From Jacaranda mimosifolia (Eukaryota > Streptophyta > Magnoliopsida > Lamiales > Bignoniaceae): a stretch of DNA of 64,000 bases. This document shows positions 1 to 13,445 of the stretch, piece by piece; the stretch's first letter is position 1; each line of letters starts with the position of its first letter. The translations under genes and the position numbers were made by a program. The stretch is from positions 11,203,001 to 11,267,000 of the forward strand of contig CM032128.1 in NCBI GenBank assembly GCA_018894105.1, written 5' to 3'. A model generated the notes under the pieces. That model made no database searches. It was not told the origin of the DNA and was given only the letters and a program-made list of their open reading frames with translations.

Positions 1-1850
1 CCTTTCTAAGGCGTATCCCCAAAAGGATACACGCACATCAACGAAGTTCATTATGGAACGTGCCATGTCCAATAAAGTATTATTTCTTCTCTTGGCTACT
101 CCATTGTGTTGGTGTGTACCTGGTGGGGTCCATTTTGAGAGAATCCCATATCTTTTAGAAAATCTAAGAATTCGACACTTAAGTATTCTCCTCAACGATC
201 CAATTGAAGAGCTTTAATACTAAGTTCTTTTTGCTTTTCTACTTCATACCTATACTCTTTGAACTTTTCAAAAGTTTCGGACTTGTACTTCATAAGATAC
301 ATATGTCAATATCGAGTGTGATCATCGGTGAAGGTAATGAAGTAAGAATAGCCTCCTCTCACACTAACTCATATTTGGCTAGACACGTCCATATAGATCA
401 AATCCAAAGGACTAGTGGTTCACTCCGATTATCCTACACTATGAGCCTTTGTCATTTTTTCCTTTACACAAGACTCACAGGTAGAGACTTCCTCAATGCC
501 TCTAACTTTTAGTGCTTTGAGAGCTTCTAACTTGTTCATCCTATTTTTAGAGATATGTCCAAGTCATGCATGCCAAGAAATCGAATCTTCTTGGATACCT
601 AACTTTCTTTTACTTGATTGAATGTGCATCAATGAAGTTTGAGAATCTAATACATATAATCCATTATTCAATATACCTTGTGCAGTTAAAGAACTGTTCT
701 TTAATGCCTTCAATTTTTCATTAGATATAGAAAAATTATATTTTTCGTTTTCTAAAATAGGAATTAAAATTATATTCTTTATAAGTCTGGGTACATAGAA
801 ACATAGATCAAGTACAATTATAGAATTCCCCAAGTCATACTTGATGACACCTTAGATTGTGGCAGCAACTCTTGCTCCATTTTCTAGGCGAAGGATCATA
901 TCCCCTTCATAGAGACTCTTTCTTCTTTCATCCCTTGTAACGAATTACAAAAGTGAGAACTAAATGAGGTATCAAATACCCATGAGGAAAAAATAGTCGT
1001 CAAGTGTACTTCAATAAAGTACATCCCTTCTCAAGGGTTGCAAGATAAGCTTTGCAATTTCTTCTCCAATGCCCTTTCTCGCCATAATGAAAACATATAG
1101 CAACGATTTTAGTATCTTTCTTCCTCTTAACTCCCTCGAACCTTTCAAGGGTTGCTTCCCTTTCAAAAAAAGACTTTTTTTCTTCTTACCCCCCTTTCTA
1201 GGACCCCTAGGGCCCTTAGACTCGAAGGAGGATGCAAGTATAAATCACTTGTCCTTTTTCATTGTCCCCTCGACAGTAACCAACATGTTTACCAATTTGT
1301 TAATTGTTACTTCTTTCTTGGACATGTTAAAGTTCATAACGAATTTGTCGAACAAACTTAGCAATGACTATAGGATCAAATGTACATAAAGGTCATTGTC
1401 CATTATCACGTCAAGTTGACCAAGCTTTTCAATAAGCATGATCATTTTGAGCCCCTAGTCATAGACACACATGCCCTCAGTCATTGTACTTCTAAAGAGC
1501 TCCCTAGACAAAGTGAATCGTTCATGTCTAGTTTGGACACCGTACAACTCTTGTAGGTGTGCAAAGATATCACTTGCATGCTTTACATGCTCATGAATCT
1601 TTTGCAACTCATTAGACATAGTTGCCATCATGAGACACCTTGTTTCTAGATCTTTATCCATAAACTTCGTGCGCAATTCACGGGCCTCATTGATGGCATG
1701 ATCGCCAATGGTTTTCGGTAGAGTTTGATCAAGAACATAAGCCCTCTTTTTGGGTTCAAGCAATATTTTGAGGTTTCTCAACCAATCGCGAAAATTGGTC
1801 CCGGTGAGTTTATTAGTTTCCAAAATGATTGTGAGTGGATTCTTAGCCAT
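1..1850 (-). pseudogene. Copia-A gag-pol remnant (gag, zinc knuckle, pre-integrase, integrase N-part)
   Basis: The start is the ATG at 1850 (protein begins MAKNPL), which is the same start as in Copia-B. The first 131 codons give a copia gag of the DUF4219/UBN2 type, with DWLRNLKILL and, further on, LQELYGVQ. An in-frame stop lies at 1455-1457. A CCHC-like knuckle is visible at 1054-1095, but its second Cys reads Tyr (CFHYGEKGHWRRNC). The pre-integrase region is open at 833-564 (VPRLIKNIILIPIL, then SLMHIQSSKRKL), followed by the HHCC zinc-binding region and the integrase core to the left edge. Several stops and frame changes mean no full polyprotein can be made. In an intact element gag forms the particle and integrase inserts the cDNA. 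Confidence 0.88.
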
Positions 1851-3331
1851 TTTGAGTTTGAAGATTTCAAAATTCTATGAAAAAGTGATAAAAGAGAACA
1901 TAAGCATGTGACTGAATATTGATATTTGAAAATATGTTTACGGTCTTTCAAGTGTATTTTTCTCCCACTATTTTGTTAAATTCTTCACCCCCTAGAAGAA
2001 TTCAAAAATTCATATTTCTTAGTGAGAATCAAGACCCTCAGGACTTGTAAGTGGACCCCCGTGACCAAGTGCTATCCACAAACAATCGAAAGGTACGTAA
2101 CTTTTGCTAATTGCATCACATACAACTCTTGATATATTTTGCCTCACTTTTCATATAGACCTACGACTCGTGCGACATCTGCATATCTAAGTGCCAAGTC
2201 AGACCTACCAATCAAACTTTAATTCAACATAGCTCCACAACATCCCTCGTGATCGAGTGCCAATGCGTAGGAAGCCTCAATTCAAATGTGCATCGTATGC
2301 TAAGTATATGCTCACAGCTTTCCTCCTAAGTGTGACCCCTATGACTGATTGCCATCACACAAAATCGATGGTGTCATCATGTCACATACTATTGATAGAA
2401 GGCAATGATTAATTAAAACTCCTTTTAATTTGTATCCATTTTGACTTAATATTTTGAAGCACTTAGACATGTTAAATGGAGAGATTTTTACTTGCTTGCC
2501 ATTATTATTTAGGTTTTCTATATCCTAATCCACACATCACATACATTAATAGGATATGAAAAGTATGAATAAGTAAATAGGCGTAGCATGCTCCTAGGGT
2601 AGGATGACCATGAGCCTAACCAAGTGATTCACTTTAGAGACATAGATACACCACTTAGTTGATTTTAAGTGGTTGATTAAATCTAGTTATTACAAAAATG
2701 TATCTCCATACATTCATGGGTGTTTATGCCTCTAGTGGTCTTCTTTGCTCCATGTAACAATTACATGAGAAAGAAATCCTCACTCCTAGTGATTCTGCTC
2801 TCATAACATTTACAAGATAAAATTAAAAGGCATGCAAGCCCCAATTTAATACAACCCTTATTAACAACCTGAAATAAATAAAATCAATATTGAAGGCTCA
2901 TGATCATCCCTATTTATTAATCATCCATTCAACAATTAAATGAACAATAAATAAATCAAGAATTGATATTCAATTCTAACAATTAAATGCTTATCAAATA
3001 AACAATTAATTGGCCAAACAAAAACAAACATAACATTTGCGCATCCTATTTTTGCAACAATTAGAGATTAACATTAAAAAGATTTAAAAAGCATTAAAAA
3101 TTATCCAACATAATTTTGACAACTTACACAACACTTGTGCATCTGTTATTTGAGAAATAATACAATTGGTCACCTAAAGGAGCCAAAAAAATGAGCCAAA
3201 AATCGCCTAACCAAACAAGCCGCTACTCGCCCAAGCTAGGCACACTACTACACGGCAAGCGTGTACCTAGCTCACCCCCTGCCGTCCAAAGCCCAGCCAG
3301 GCTTGGCAGCATACCCTGTTTTGTGGTCATG
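1851..3331 (-). other. Copia-A untranslated leader, gag-proximal part
   Basis: This stretch has no gene of its own. It is the reverse complement of Copia-B's leader: 1950-2450 matches 6780-7330, and 2860-3330 matches about 6000-6480. The match includes a GC-richer block near 3220-3330. At 3331 it is cut by Copia-B and resumes at 13446. Both copies of the family have a leader well over 1.5 kb between primer-binding site and gag. Confidence 0.8.
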
Positions 3332-5537
3332 TGTTAGAATAGTACCCAGCAAGCCAATAAGATTGGCCTTGTAAAACTATTTCCTTGTAAAATAATTTTG
3401 ATTGAATGATATTCATTATATCACCATTGTTATCTTATGCTCTTTAGTATTTCACTCACATTTAGATAAAGCCCTCAAACCACTCATCAATACGAGACTT
3501 GTTTCGGTGACCATGGAATAAGTCTAACACGATTGTGATCTTAAATCTTTTAAGTCATAGGATCTTGTGAGACGTGGCATTAAGATCTGGATAGACTTAC
3601 ATTAACGATGCATAAATCCATAAGTTGGATATTGCTTCATTCCATGAGTAAACCATATGAGATATAGGTGCATGTTAGTAGGTGCTTATTAGAGAACAAG
3701 GCGTTGAAAACCCACAAGGAGAATCCAGTAGATGGCCAAAGAAAGTCGTTAGTGGCGAGTTCTCCAGCTTACGCTCGTGTATATTATTAGTCCTCTAACC
3801 TGAGGATCCATGGTAACCTTGTGTTTGGTCTATTAGTAGGCCTTTCATGTTGAAGCTAGGCATAAGCTACTAAACATGGAGGTTTGTGAGATCAAAGATA
3901 GAATCTGACTCCTTCTTTTGTGAAAGGCGAGTGCATCTCCTATGTGTTCTATAATAATCGATTCCAAGAAATCCTTGAGCAAGGTAGGGTGAAAATTTGG
4001 AAGAGTATTCTAAAGATAAGGTCTTACTATAAAATTGAACATTGAGAATAGAGACATAGTATTGAGGCTATTAGGGAGCCGACAAATATCTTGCCCTAGG
4101 CCTTTTTCGGGAGATAGAAGATGAAAGTACCATATTTGCATGGTAAGCGTAGAGCTATAATGGTTCTCTAAAAGCATTTATTTTGGCCAATTAGTTGGGC
4201 TCCATGGCCTTGAGGTTGGACATCGACGATGGAGATTGAGTGTTCTTCAATTAATGAGATTAATTAAATTGAGTCGATTAGTTTAAAAGTGTTTTAAACT
4301 AAAATGAATATAAGATATTCAAAAGTCACAAGGAGTTGTGAGCCCATGTCCAATGAATGGTAGAACTTATTGGGTAACACATACAATCCAATTAACTTCT
4401 TAATCGATGGAGGAATTTTCTAAGCATTAGAGAATTACTCCATGAGACAAATTTTGAGGTATCCAATTTGAAGGTCAATTTTGGCTTAATTAATTTAAAT
4501 GTTAAATTAATTAACTAATTCAAGGAGTTAAACTAAACCAACGATTAAGGAATTAGTTATTTGGTGCTAAAATGATCATCAATTGATCAAGTTAATTTAA
4601 AGAGTTAAGTTAACAAAATTAAGCTTGTTTGACTTAAGAGTTAAGTCAAAGGTTAATTAATAAAATTAAAGTATTTAATTTAATTAAAGAGAAGAATTAA
4701 TTTTGGAGGGAAAATTCAAATGAAGAGTTCATTTGAGTTAGCATTTTAATTAACTTGAAATTAGATTACAAATGCAATTGAAATGCACAAAAATTCAAAT
4801 TGAATTTGAATTTGCCACCTAAGCAAGGCAAATGGCCGCCCCCTTGAGGAAGGTGTGATGCCACATTGGCATCACACCATCCTCCCTCTATATATAGATA
4901 TAGAGGTGAGAGGATCGGCCATATGCATTTTATGCACAATTGGTGTAAAGATTAGAATCTTTCACATTTCCCTTCAAAATTCTCTCCAAGCATTGCATCA
5001 TGTGTTGAAGCTTTGCTTTGTTTCTTCTTCTCCTACCTCAAATCGACCTTCTCCATTGTTTTTCTCCTCTCTTTCTCCAGCTAAAAGTGAGAGAAAATTG
5101 GAAGTTCAATTGGTGTATGGATCATCATAATAGAGGCAAAATAATTGGTTCACTAGCTTTAGAGATCTACTGAAATAAAGCAACAATTTGACAAATTTTT
5201 TCCAGGAGATCCAAAAGGTGTTTTGATCTGAATTTTTTAGTATCTTCTTCAAGGTGTTGAAAGGATACAAGAATTTTTTGGTGACTTTTGGAGAAGTTTA
5301 ACTGAGGCAAAAGTTGCTCTTTTCCTTCTGCACCGCTGTTTAATAGATTCTGGATTGGTGAAGAGTTCACCATTTTCTCCTAGGAAATTTGTTGTTCAAG
5401 GTAACTCTCTACCGGAATCTAAATCCCTAGCATGATTAGATCCTTGTTAGATTAGATCCTTGTTAGCTTGTAAAGCACTAGTTTATTTTAAGCTTTTGAA
5501 GTTTTATTATTAGATCCCAATGCATTATTTGCCATCA
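3332..5537 (+). repeat. Copia-B 5' LTR (2206 bp)
   Basis: This LTR is directly repeated at 11290-13445. It begins TGTTAGAATAGTACCC and ends GCCATCA. Both boundaries are where the two copies stop matching. It contains the TATA-like block at 4888-4902 and a CT-rich stretch (about 5020-5080) downstream. Related LTRs are at 13944-17814, 23482-25616, 29154-30074 and 41664-42265, so this is a locally common family. Confidence 0.93.
4888..4902 (+). promoter_or_regulatory. TATA-like core promoter of the copia LTR family
   Basis: The block CTATATATAGATATAG lies about 1.55 kb into the LTR, just after a conserved GC-rich stretch containing GGCCGCCCCC. The same block is conserved on the minus strand in the Copia-A LTR (about 16242-16262) and the Copia-C LTR (about 24085-24103). 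In Copia-B's own 3' LTR it is damaged (TTCGTATAGATATAG near 12825). This conservation pattern supports a transcription start just downstream. The start itself is inferred. Confidence 0.55.
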
Positions 5538-7415
5538 AATAGTATTGATTGATTCATGTGATGAATTGATCAAAATCACCGAATTCTCGATTCATATGAT
5601 GGATTGGAGTGTTTGGATGACATTGTTTGTGGCTCCTTGATTGATGTATTGAAAGCATGCTAATATGTGTTTTAAGTGTTAATTCATATGATTAGTATGT
5701 TTTAATTCATAGCTATTAATGTTAAATATTGGTTTGGCATTAATTGATGTTATATATTGATATAGCACATTGTTGATTGACTAAAATAATTTTGGTCATT
5801 TTTGGATCCAATTTGATTGGAGTTTTGTTGAGATTTTTGAAGAATATGATTCTTACTTAAACTAGTTTTTGAAAGCACGTTTGAGCACTTGAATTTCCAC
5901 TTTAAAAGGTGTTTTAAATCTTAAAATTCATCTAAAATGTGTGAAATCATGTTTAGAAGTTGTTCTAAATTTGTTGGTCCACAAAAGGTTGAGCTAAATG
6001 GACTTGTTTTGGCTAAGACCCCAAACCGTGCAAGCTGCCTTGCTTCGACCGGGTGCTCGCTGGCAATAGGCATGCCTCGCGCTCGTCTGCCATGCGGTTG
6101 TGCACCCAGCCTGGGCGGGCAGTGGCCGGTTCAAGGTCTAAGCTAAAAATCTTGTTAATTTTTGCTCCTTTTATGTTCAAAAGTGTTTTGATTTACACTT
6201 ATTAGATGCACAAATATTGTGCAAGGTCTCAAAATAATGTTTGACATTTTTGAATGCTTTTAAAAATTTGTTAAAGTTAATCTTCATTTTTGGCATAAAA
6301 GTTATGCTTGACCAATTACTTGTTTATAAGATAAGCGTTTAATTGTTGGAATTAATTGCTAATTCTTAATTTATTTATTGTTCATTTAATTATTGAATGG
6401 ATGATGAATGAATAGGGATGATCATGAGCCTTTAATATTGATTTTATTTGTTTCGCATTGTTGAAAATGGCTGTATTAAATTGAGGCATATAGCATTTAC
6501 ATGAGATATAAATGTTACATGGAGCAAACGAGACCTTTGGAGGCATGGAGACTTTTGAAGACCATGAATATATGGAATACACTCATGTAATAGCTAGATT
6601 TAATCAACCCATTTAAAATCAACTAGGTGGTGCACCTATGGCTCTAAGTGCACCACTTAGTTAGGCTCATGGTCATCCTACCCTATAAGCAAGTTAGGTG
6701 TATTTACTTATTTTTGCTTTCCATATCCAATTGATGTATGAGATGTATGGTTAGAATATTGAAAACCTAAATAAGGAGATAAAATGAAGATATCTTTGCA
6801 AGCAAAAACCCTCCACTTAGAATGTCTAAGTATTTTATCAAATATTAAGTCAAAATGGATACAAATTGAAAGAGTTTTAATTAATTCATGCCTTCTACCA
6901 ATAGTATGTGGCGTGTTGATGCTACCATCTCTATGTGATGTACATCCGGTCATGGGTGTCACACTTAGATGAAAAGTTGTGACCATATAATTAGCATGAG
7001 ATACACCTTTGAATTGAGAACGCCCACACATTATACACTCAATCACGAGGGATGTTGTGGTGCCCATCTTGAATCAAAGCTTGATTGGTAGGTTTGACTT
7101 AACACCAAGTAATGTAGAGGTCATGCTTATATGGGATCTACATGAAATGGTGAGGCAAAATATATCAAAAGTTGCATGAGATGCAATTAGCAAATGTTGC
7201 TCACCATTATATTGCTTGTGGATATACATCAGGTCATGGGGGTCCACTTGCAAGTCTTTAGGGTCTTGATTCTCACTAGCAAATTTGATTTCCCAAAATT
7301 GTGGGAGGAAAACATGCTTGAAAGACCATAAACATATTTTTTTTAATATCAAACTCAATCACATGCTTATACTCATTTTTCGCCTTTTGTAGATTTCCAA
7401 AATCTTCAAATCAAA
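5538..7415 (+). other. Copia-B leader, with a decayed primer-binding site at its start
   Basis: The leader spans 1.88 kb between the 5' LTR and the gag ATG and holds no credible gene. The first bases, AATAGTATTGATTG, align with AATGGTATCTGAGCC of Copia-A at the same place, so the tRNA primer site has decayed by transitions. A GC-rich block (about 6030-6140) is the only compositional feature. The rest is AT-rich, with short overlapping ORFs on both strands that are not conserved between copies. Confidence 0.75.
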
Positions 7416-10400
7416 ATGGCTAAGAATCCACTCGTATGTATTTTGGATACTAATAAACTCACCTGGCTTAACTCTCAATATTGGTTGAGAAACCTTAAAA
7501 TAATTCTTGACTCTGAAAAGAAGACATACGTCCTTGATCAAAGTCCCGTGGACACAATTAGTGATGACGCAACTGACCAAGCTCATGAAATGTTCACGAG
7601 ATTTACAGATGATGATCTACAAGTTAGATGTGTCATGTTGGCTTCCATGTCTAACGAGCTCTAAAAGACTCATGAGCATATGAAACACGCTCAAGAGATC
7701 TATGTACACCTACAAGAGTTGTATGGTGTACAATCAAGACACAAAAGATTCGCTTTGTCAAAAGAGCTCTTTAGATCAAGGATAAGTGAGGGGTCTAATG
7801 TCCACAATCATGGCCTTAAGATGATACGACTCATTGAGAAGCTTGGACAATTAGATGTGGTTATGGATAATGACCTCTACGTGGATTTGATCCTCCAGTC
7901 ATTGCCACCATCGCTTGACCAATTCGTTATGAATTTTAACATGTCCAAGCAAGAAGTTACAATCAACGAATTGGTGAACTTTCTTGCGACCACCGAGGCG
8001 ACTATGAGAAAGGAGAAACCTCTTATGATTGCATCCTCCTCCAAGTCGAAGGGCCCTAGAGGTCCAAGAAATGGAGGTAAAAGGAAGAAGAGTTCTTCCT
8101 CCAAAGGGAAGCAACCCAAGAAAAGTTCTAGGAGGGTTAAGAAGAAGGCTAAAACCAAAGCAAGTTGTTTCCATTGGAAAATAAATTGCAAAGCTTACCT
8201 TGCAACCCTTGAGAAGGGTATATACTTCACTGAAGTGCACTTGACAACTAATTCTTCCTCATGGGTATTTGATATTGCATGTGGTTCTCACCTTTCTAAT
8301 TTGTTACAGGGGATGGAAAGAAGAAAGAGTCTTCATGAAGGGGATATGATCCTCCACTTAGGAAATGGAGCAAAATTTACCAGCACCTTCCAAGGTGTTA
8401 TCAAGTTGGACTTGGGGAATCCTTGCATTGTACTTGATCCAGTTTATTATGTACCCCATCTTGTTAAGAACATTATTTCAATTCCCGTTCTTGATAATGA
8501 AGGATTTGATTTTTCTATATCAAATGGGATGTTGAAAGCATTAAAGAATGGTTCTTTAATTACGCAAGGTAAATTAATTAACAGATTGTACATACTTAAT
8601 TCTCAACCTTCACTTATGCACATTCAATCAAGTAAGAGAAAATTAGATAACCAAGAAGATGCCATTCTATGGCGTGCAAGATTTGGGCATATTTCTAAAA
8701 ATAGGATAAACATGTTAGTAGCTCTCAAAGAACTAAATGTTAGTGGCATTAAGGATTTTCCTACTTGTGAGTCTTGTTTAAAGGGAAAAATGGCCAAGGC
8801 TCCTTTTGTGGGACAAACGGAGTACTCCACAAGTCCTTCAGATTTGATCCATATGGATGTTTGTGGCCCACTAAGAGTTAGTGGAAGAGGAGGCTATTCC
8901 TACTTTATCACCTTTACTGATGATTATAGTCAGTTTGGACACATGTATCTTATGAAGTACAAGTCCGAAGCCTTTGAAAAGTTCAAAGAGTATAGGAATG
9001 AAGTGGAAAAACAATTGGGGCTAAGTATTAAAGCTCTTCAATCAGATAGAGGAGGAGAATACTTGAGCACCTAATTCTTAGATTATCTAAAGGAGAATGA
9101 GATTCTCTCTTAATGGACTCCACCCGACATACCCCAACACAATGGAGTAGCCGAAATAGAAATTGTACCTTGTTGGACATGGTACGTTCCATGATGAGCT
9201 TTTTCGATGTGCCCATATCCTTTTGGGGATACACCTTAGAAACAGTGGCGAAGCTACTAAATATAGTACCTTCAAAGTCGATGCCAAAAATACCGCATGA
9301 GATGTGGTATGGCAAAGCACCATCTTATCAATATCTCAAGGTTTGGGGATCTCCCGCCTACGTAAGACGGACAGTGGGAAATAAGTTGGATATTAGATCC
9401 ACCTTGTACAAGTTTGTGGGATACCCAAAAGAGTCTATGTGTTACTACTTCTATGATTCCTCGGAATATAAGGTGTCTGTTTTTAGGAATGCCTACTTTT
9501 TGGAAAAGCAATTTCTATTAGATAGAAAAGGCATTGTTATTGAACTTGATGAAGTTCAAGATGATCATGAAATCCTACAAGTGGTGGAAACAAGCAAACA
9601 AAAAGAGCCTCACACATATTCTCTAAGAAGGTCGGATCAAATCAAGAAGCAACCTGAAAGGTTCAGATTTCTTTATGAGATGGGTCAATCAGATAATGAT
9701 CTGAAGACCTATGAGGAAGCTATGTTGCACATAAACTCGGGATGTTAGCTTCAAGCCATGCGATTCGAAATTGACTCCATGTACTCCAACAAAATATGGA
9801 CTTTGGTAGATCCACCAAAGGGAATAGTTCTCGTTAGTTGCAAGTAGATCTATAAGCGAAAGCTTGGAGTAGATAGATAAGTGGTGACTTTTAAGGCACG
9901 ACTAGTGGCAAAAGGTTACACACAAAGACCCAGCATTGATTTTGAGGAAACCTTTTCACCGGTCACAATGCCTAAGTCCATTCGAATTCTACTTGGCATA
10001 GCTGCATATTATAACTATGAGATATGGCAAATGAATGTGAAAACTGATTTCTTCAATGGAGATATTGAAGAAAAAATTTATATAGAGCAACCACAAGGTT
10101 TTACATCCAAGGGGAGTGAGCAAAAGGTTTGCAAACTCCAGAGATCCATTTATGGACTCAAACAAGCATCCCGAAGTTGGAACATACATTTTGACAAAAT
10201 GGTCAAATCGTTTGGCTTTGTCAAAAATGTGTATGAACCATGTACATATAAAAAGGCTAGTAGGAGTTGTGTATAGTTTATTGTGCTTTATGTCGATAGC
10301 ATCCTTCTCATTGGGAATGAGGTAGGAATGTTAAAGTGTACTAAAGTGTGGTTATTTACTCAATTCTCCATGAAGGATTTGGGAGAAGCATCCTCCATAT

Positions 10401-11275
10401 TGAGAATATATATCTATAGAGAAAGATCTAAAATGATGCTAGGACTATCCCGAACCCCGTACATTAACAAAATACTAAAGAGATTTAGTATGGAAAAATC
10501 CAAGAAGGGATTCATTCCCATAGGACATGGCATTCGTCTCTCCAAGTCTATGACTCCTAAGATTGAAAATGAGAGACAAAGGATGTCCCACATACCTTAT
10601 ACCTCTATCATTGGAAACATGATGCATATAGTTCAATGTACAAGATCGGATGTGGCACACTCACTAAGTGTTACGAGTAAGTTTCAATCCAATCCCGATG
10701 AGAGTCACTGGATAGCCGTCAAAGCAATCTTTAAGTACTTGAGAAGGAATAAGGACTTGTTTTTGGTATACAGCAATGGAGAATTGAAACTAGAGGGATT
10801 TTTGAATTCAAGTTTCCAATTCGATGTAAATAACCTGAAATCCATTTCTGGATTTGTATTTTGCCTCAATGGCGGCGTGGTGAGTTGGAAGAGTTCCAAG
10901 AAAAACACCATGGTCGATTCTACCACAAAGGTAGAATATATTGCGGCTTTGGAAGCTGCAAAGGAAGGTGTTTGGATGAAAAACTTCATTCAAGAGTTGA
11001 ATATAGTGCCTAGCATTGCTAAGCCAGTAGTTATCTTATGTGACAACAATAGGGCAGTAGCGCAAGCTAAAGAGCCAAGATCTCATTAGCGATCCAAGCA
11101 TAATTTGAGGCAATATCATTTGACTCTAGAGATCATTGATAGAGGCGACATTCGAGTGGAGAAAGTTACATCGGAAGAGAATATAGTAGATCCACCTACA
11201 AAACCCCTAACGCAAAAGGTCTATGAAGGACATCTTAAGAAGATGGGTCTCAAGGCCATGGAACATTGGCTTTAG
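7416..11275 (+). pseudogene. Copia-B gag-pol polyprotein, inactivated
   Basis: The polyprotein starts with the ATG at 7416 (MAKNPL). Gag is stopped by TAA at 7662-7664, where Copia-A has Gln, and resumes in the same frame to 9074. The zinc knuckle (8166-8189) is 18 bp shorter than in Copia-A and lacks its core. The protease motif reads DIACGSHL instead of a D-T/S-G core. The pre-integrase begins WRARFGH, losing the first His of HHCC. The integrase keeps HMDVCGP and LQSDRGGEY. Stops follow at 9075 and 9111, and the frame shifts near 9155. The second frame (to 11275) contains the rest of integrase, a stop at 9746, reverse transcriptase whose YVDD box reads YVDS (10289-10300), and RNase H with DSTTKVEY. 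It ends with TAG at 11273-11275, just before the polypurine tract. Confidence 0.93.
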
Positions 11276-11289
11276 GGCAAGTGGAAGAT
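11276..11289 (+). other. Copia-B polypurine tract
   Basis: The purine-rich GGCAAGTGGAAGAT lies directly before the 3' LTR. Copia-C has the better preserved form, GGGCAAGTGGGAGA, on its minus strand at the same place. It is the expected primer for plus-strand DNA synthesis. Confidence 0.75.
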
Positions 11290-13445
11290 TGTTATAATAG
11301 TGCCCAGCAAGCCAATAGGATTGCCTTATAGAGCTATTTTCTTGTAAAATAATCTTGATTAAATGATATTCATTATGTAGCCATCTTCATCTTATGCTCT
11401 TTATTATTTCACTTGCATTTGAATAAAGCTCTTAGATCACTCATGACTGCGGGACTTGATTCGATGACCATGGAATAAGTTTTATACGATCGTGATCTTA
11501 AATCTTTCAAGTCATAAGATCTTATGAGACAAGGCATCTAAGATCCGAATACACTTGTGCTAATGATGTATAAATCTAAGAGTTGGATATTGCTCCGTTC
11601 CATGAGCAAACCATATAAGATATGGGTGTATGTTAGTGGGTGTTTGTCAGAGAACAAGGTGATGAAAACACACCGGGAGAATCCACTAGATAGCCAAAGT
11701 GGTAAGTTGGTAGTGGCGAGTTCTCCAGTCTATGCTAGTGCATATTATTAGTCCTCTGACCTAAGGATCCATGGTAACCTTGTGTTTGGTCCTTGTGCTT
11801 TGCCTCTTCCTTTGTCACTTAGCAGGCCTTTCATAAGCTATTAAACATGGAGGTTTGTGAGATCCAAGATGGAATCTGACTCCTTGCTTTTCTGAAGGAT
11901 GAGTACATCTCCTATGTGCTCCATAATGATCGATTCCAAGAAATCCTTGCGCAAGGTGGTGTGATAATTTGGAAAATGAGTTTTTCAAAGATGAGGTCAT
12001 ACAATGGAATCGGACATTGAGAATAGAGACATAGTGTTGAGGCTATCAGGGAGCCAACAAATGGAGATAGCAGACAAAAAGACCGTATTTGCATGGTAAG
12101 CTTAGAGCTATAATGGTTCACCAAAAGCATTCATTTCGGCCAATTAGTTGGGCTCCATGGACTTGATGTTGGACATCGACCATGGAGATTGGGTACTCTT
12201 CAATTAATGAGATTAATTAAATTGAGTCGGTTAGTTTAGAAGTGATTTAAACTAAAATGAATATAAGATATTCAAAAGTCACAAGAAGTTGTGAGTCTAT
12301 GTCTAATGAATGGTAGAAACTATTGGGTCACACATAAAATCCAATTAGCTTCCTAATTGATGGAGGAATTTTCTAAGTGTTAGAGAATTACTCCATAAGA
12401 CCGATTTTGAGGTATCAAATTTGAAGGTCAATTTTGGCTTGATTAATTTATGTGTTAAATTAAACCAATGATTAAGTAGTTAATTATTTGGTACCAAAAT
12501 GATCATCAATTGGTCAAGTTAACTTAAAGAGTTAAGTTAACAAAATTAAGCTTAAGAGTTAAACTTGTTTGACTTAAGAGTTAAGTTAAAGGTTAATTAA
12601 TAAAATTAAAGTGTTTAATTTAATTAAAGAGAAGAATTAATTTTGGAGGAAAAATTCAAATGAAGAATTCATTTGAGTTAGCATTTTAATTAACTTGAAA
12701 TTAGATTTCAAATGCAATTGAAATGCACACAAATTCAAATTATTTGAATTTCAGTTTGCCACCTACACTAGGCAAGTGGCCGCCCCCCCTTGAGGAAGGT
12801 GTTATGCCACACCATCCTGCCTCTTCGTATAGATATAGAGGTGGGAGGATTGGCCATATGCATTTTATGCACAATTGATGTGAAGATTAGAATCTTTCAT
12901 ATTTCCCTCCAAGCATTGCATCATGTGTTGAAGCTTTGCTTTGTTTCTTCTTCTCCTACCTCAAATCGGCCTCCACCATTGTTTTTCTCCTCTCTTTCTC
13001 CAACTAAAAATGAGGGAAAATTGGAAGTTCAACTGGTGTGCGGATCATCACAATAGAGGCAAAACACTTGGTTTGCCGCTTTGGAGATCCACTGAAACAG
13101 AGAAGCAATTTGATGATTTCTTTTCAGGATATCCAGAAGGTGTTTTGATCCTAATTTTTCACAGTATCTTCTTACAGGTGTTGAAAGGATACAGGAATTT
13201 TTTGGTGATTTTTGGAGAAGTTCAACTGAGGCAAAAGTTGCTCACTTCCTGCTGCGCCGCTGTCTGACAGATTCTGGTTTGGAGAAGAGTTCACCATTTT
13301 CTCCTTAGAAATTTGCTATTCAAGGCAACTCTCTGCCTAAATCTGAATCCCTAGGATGATTAGATCCTTGTTAGCTTGTAAAGCACTAGTTTATTTTAAG
13401 TTGTTGAAGTTTTATTATTAGATCCTAGTGCATTACTTGCCATCA
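11290..13445 (+). repeat. Copia-B 3' LTR (2156 bp)
   Basis: This is the direct copy of 3332-5537, from TGTTATAATAG to GCCATCA. Differences include small indels (for example a shorter stretch near 12050-12070 and near 12455) and many transitions, so the insertion is not recent. It is followed by TAATG and then by the Copia-A leader in antisense. Confidence 0.93.

Larger units (their letters stand above)
3332..13445 (+). mobile_element. Copia-B: complete but dead Ty1/copia retrotransposon nested in Copia-A
   Basis: The element has two direct LTRs (3332-5537 and 11290-13445). Both start TGTTA(G/T)AATAG and end TTGCCATCA, that is TG...CA. Between them, in order, lie a leader, gag, protease, integrase, reverse transcriptase, RNase H and a polypurine tract, which is the copia order. 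The flanking five bases are TCATG (3327-3331) and TAATG (13446-13450), a target duplication with one mismatch. Outside the boundaries the Copia-A leader is continuous, which confirms a clean insertion in opposite orientation to its host. Stops, a frameshift and lost catalytic residues show it is inactive. Confidence 0.92.

Noticed and set aside
204..512. 102-codon plus-strand ORF
   Set aside because: It lies antisense over the Copia-A integrase region and is a shadow of it.
7877..8240. Minus-strand ORFs of 104 and 113 codons
   Set aside because: They are antisense to the Copia-B gag Lys/Ser-rich linker and knuckle. The similar ORF at 28636-29091 arises the same way in Copia-C.
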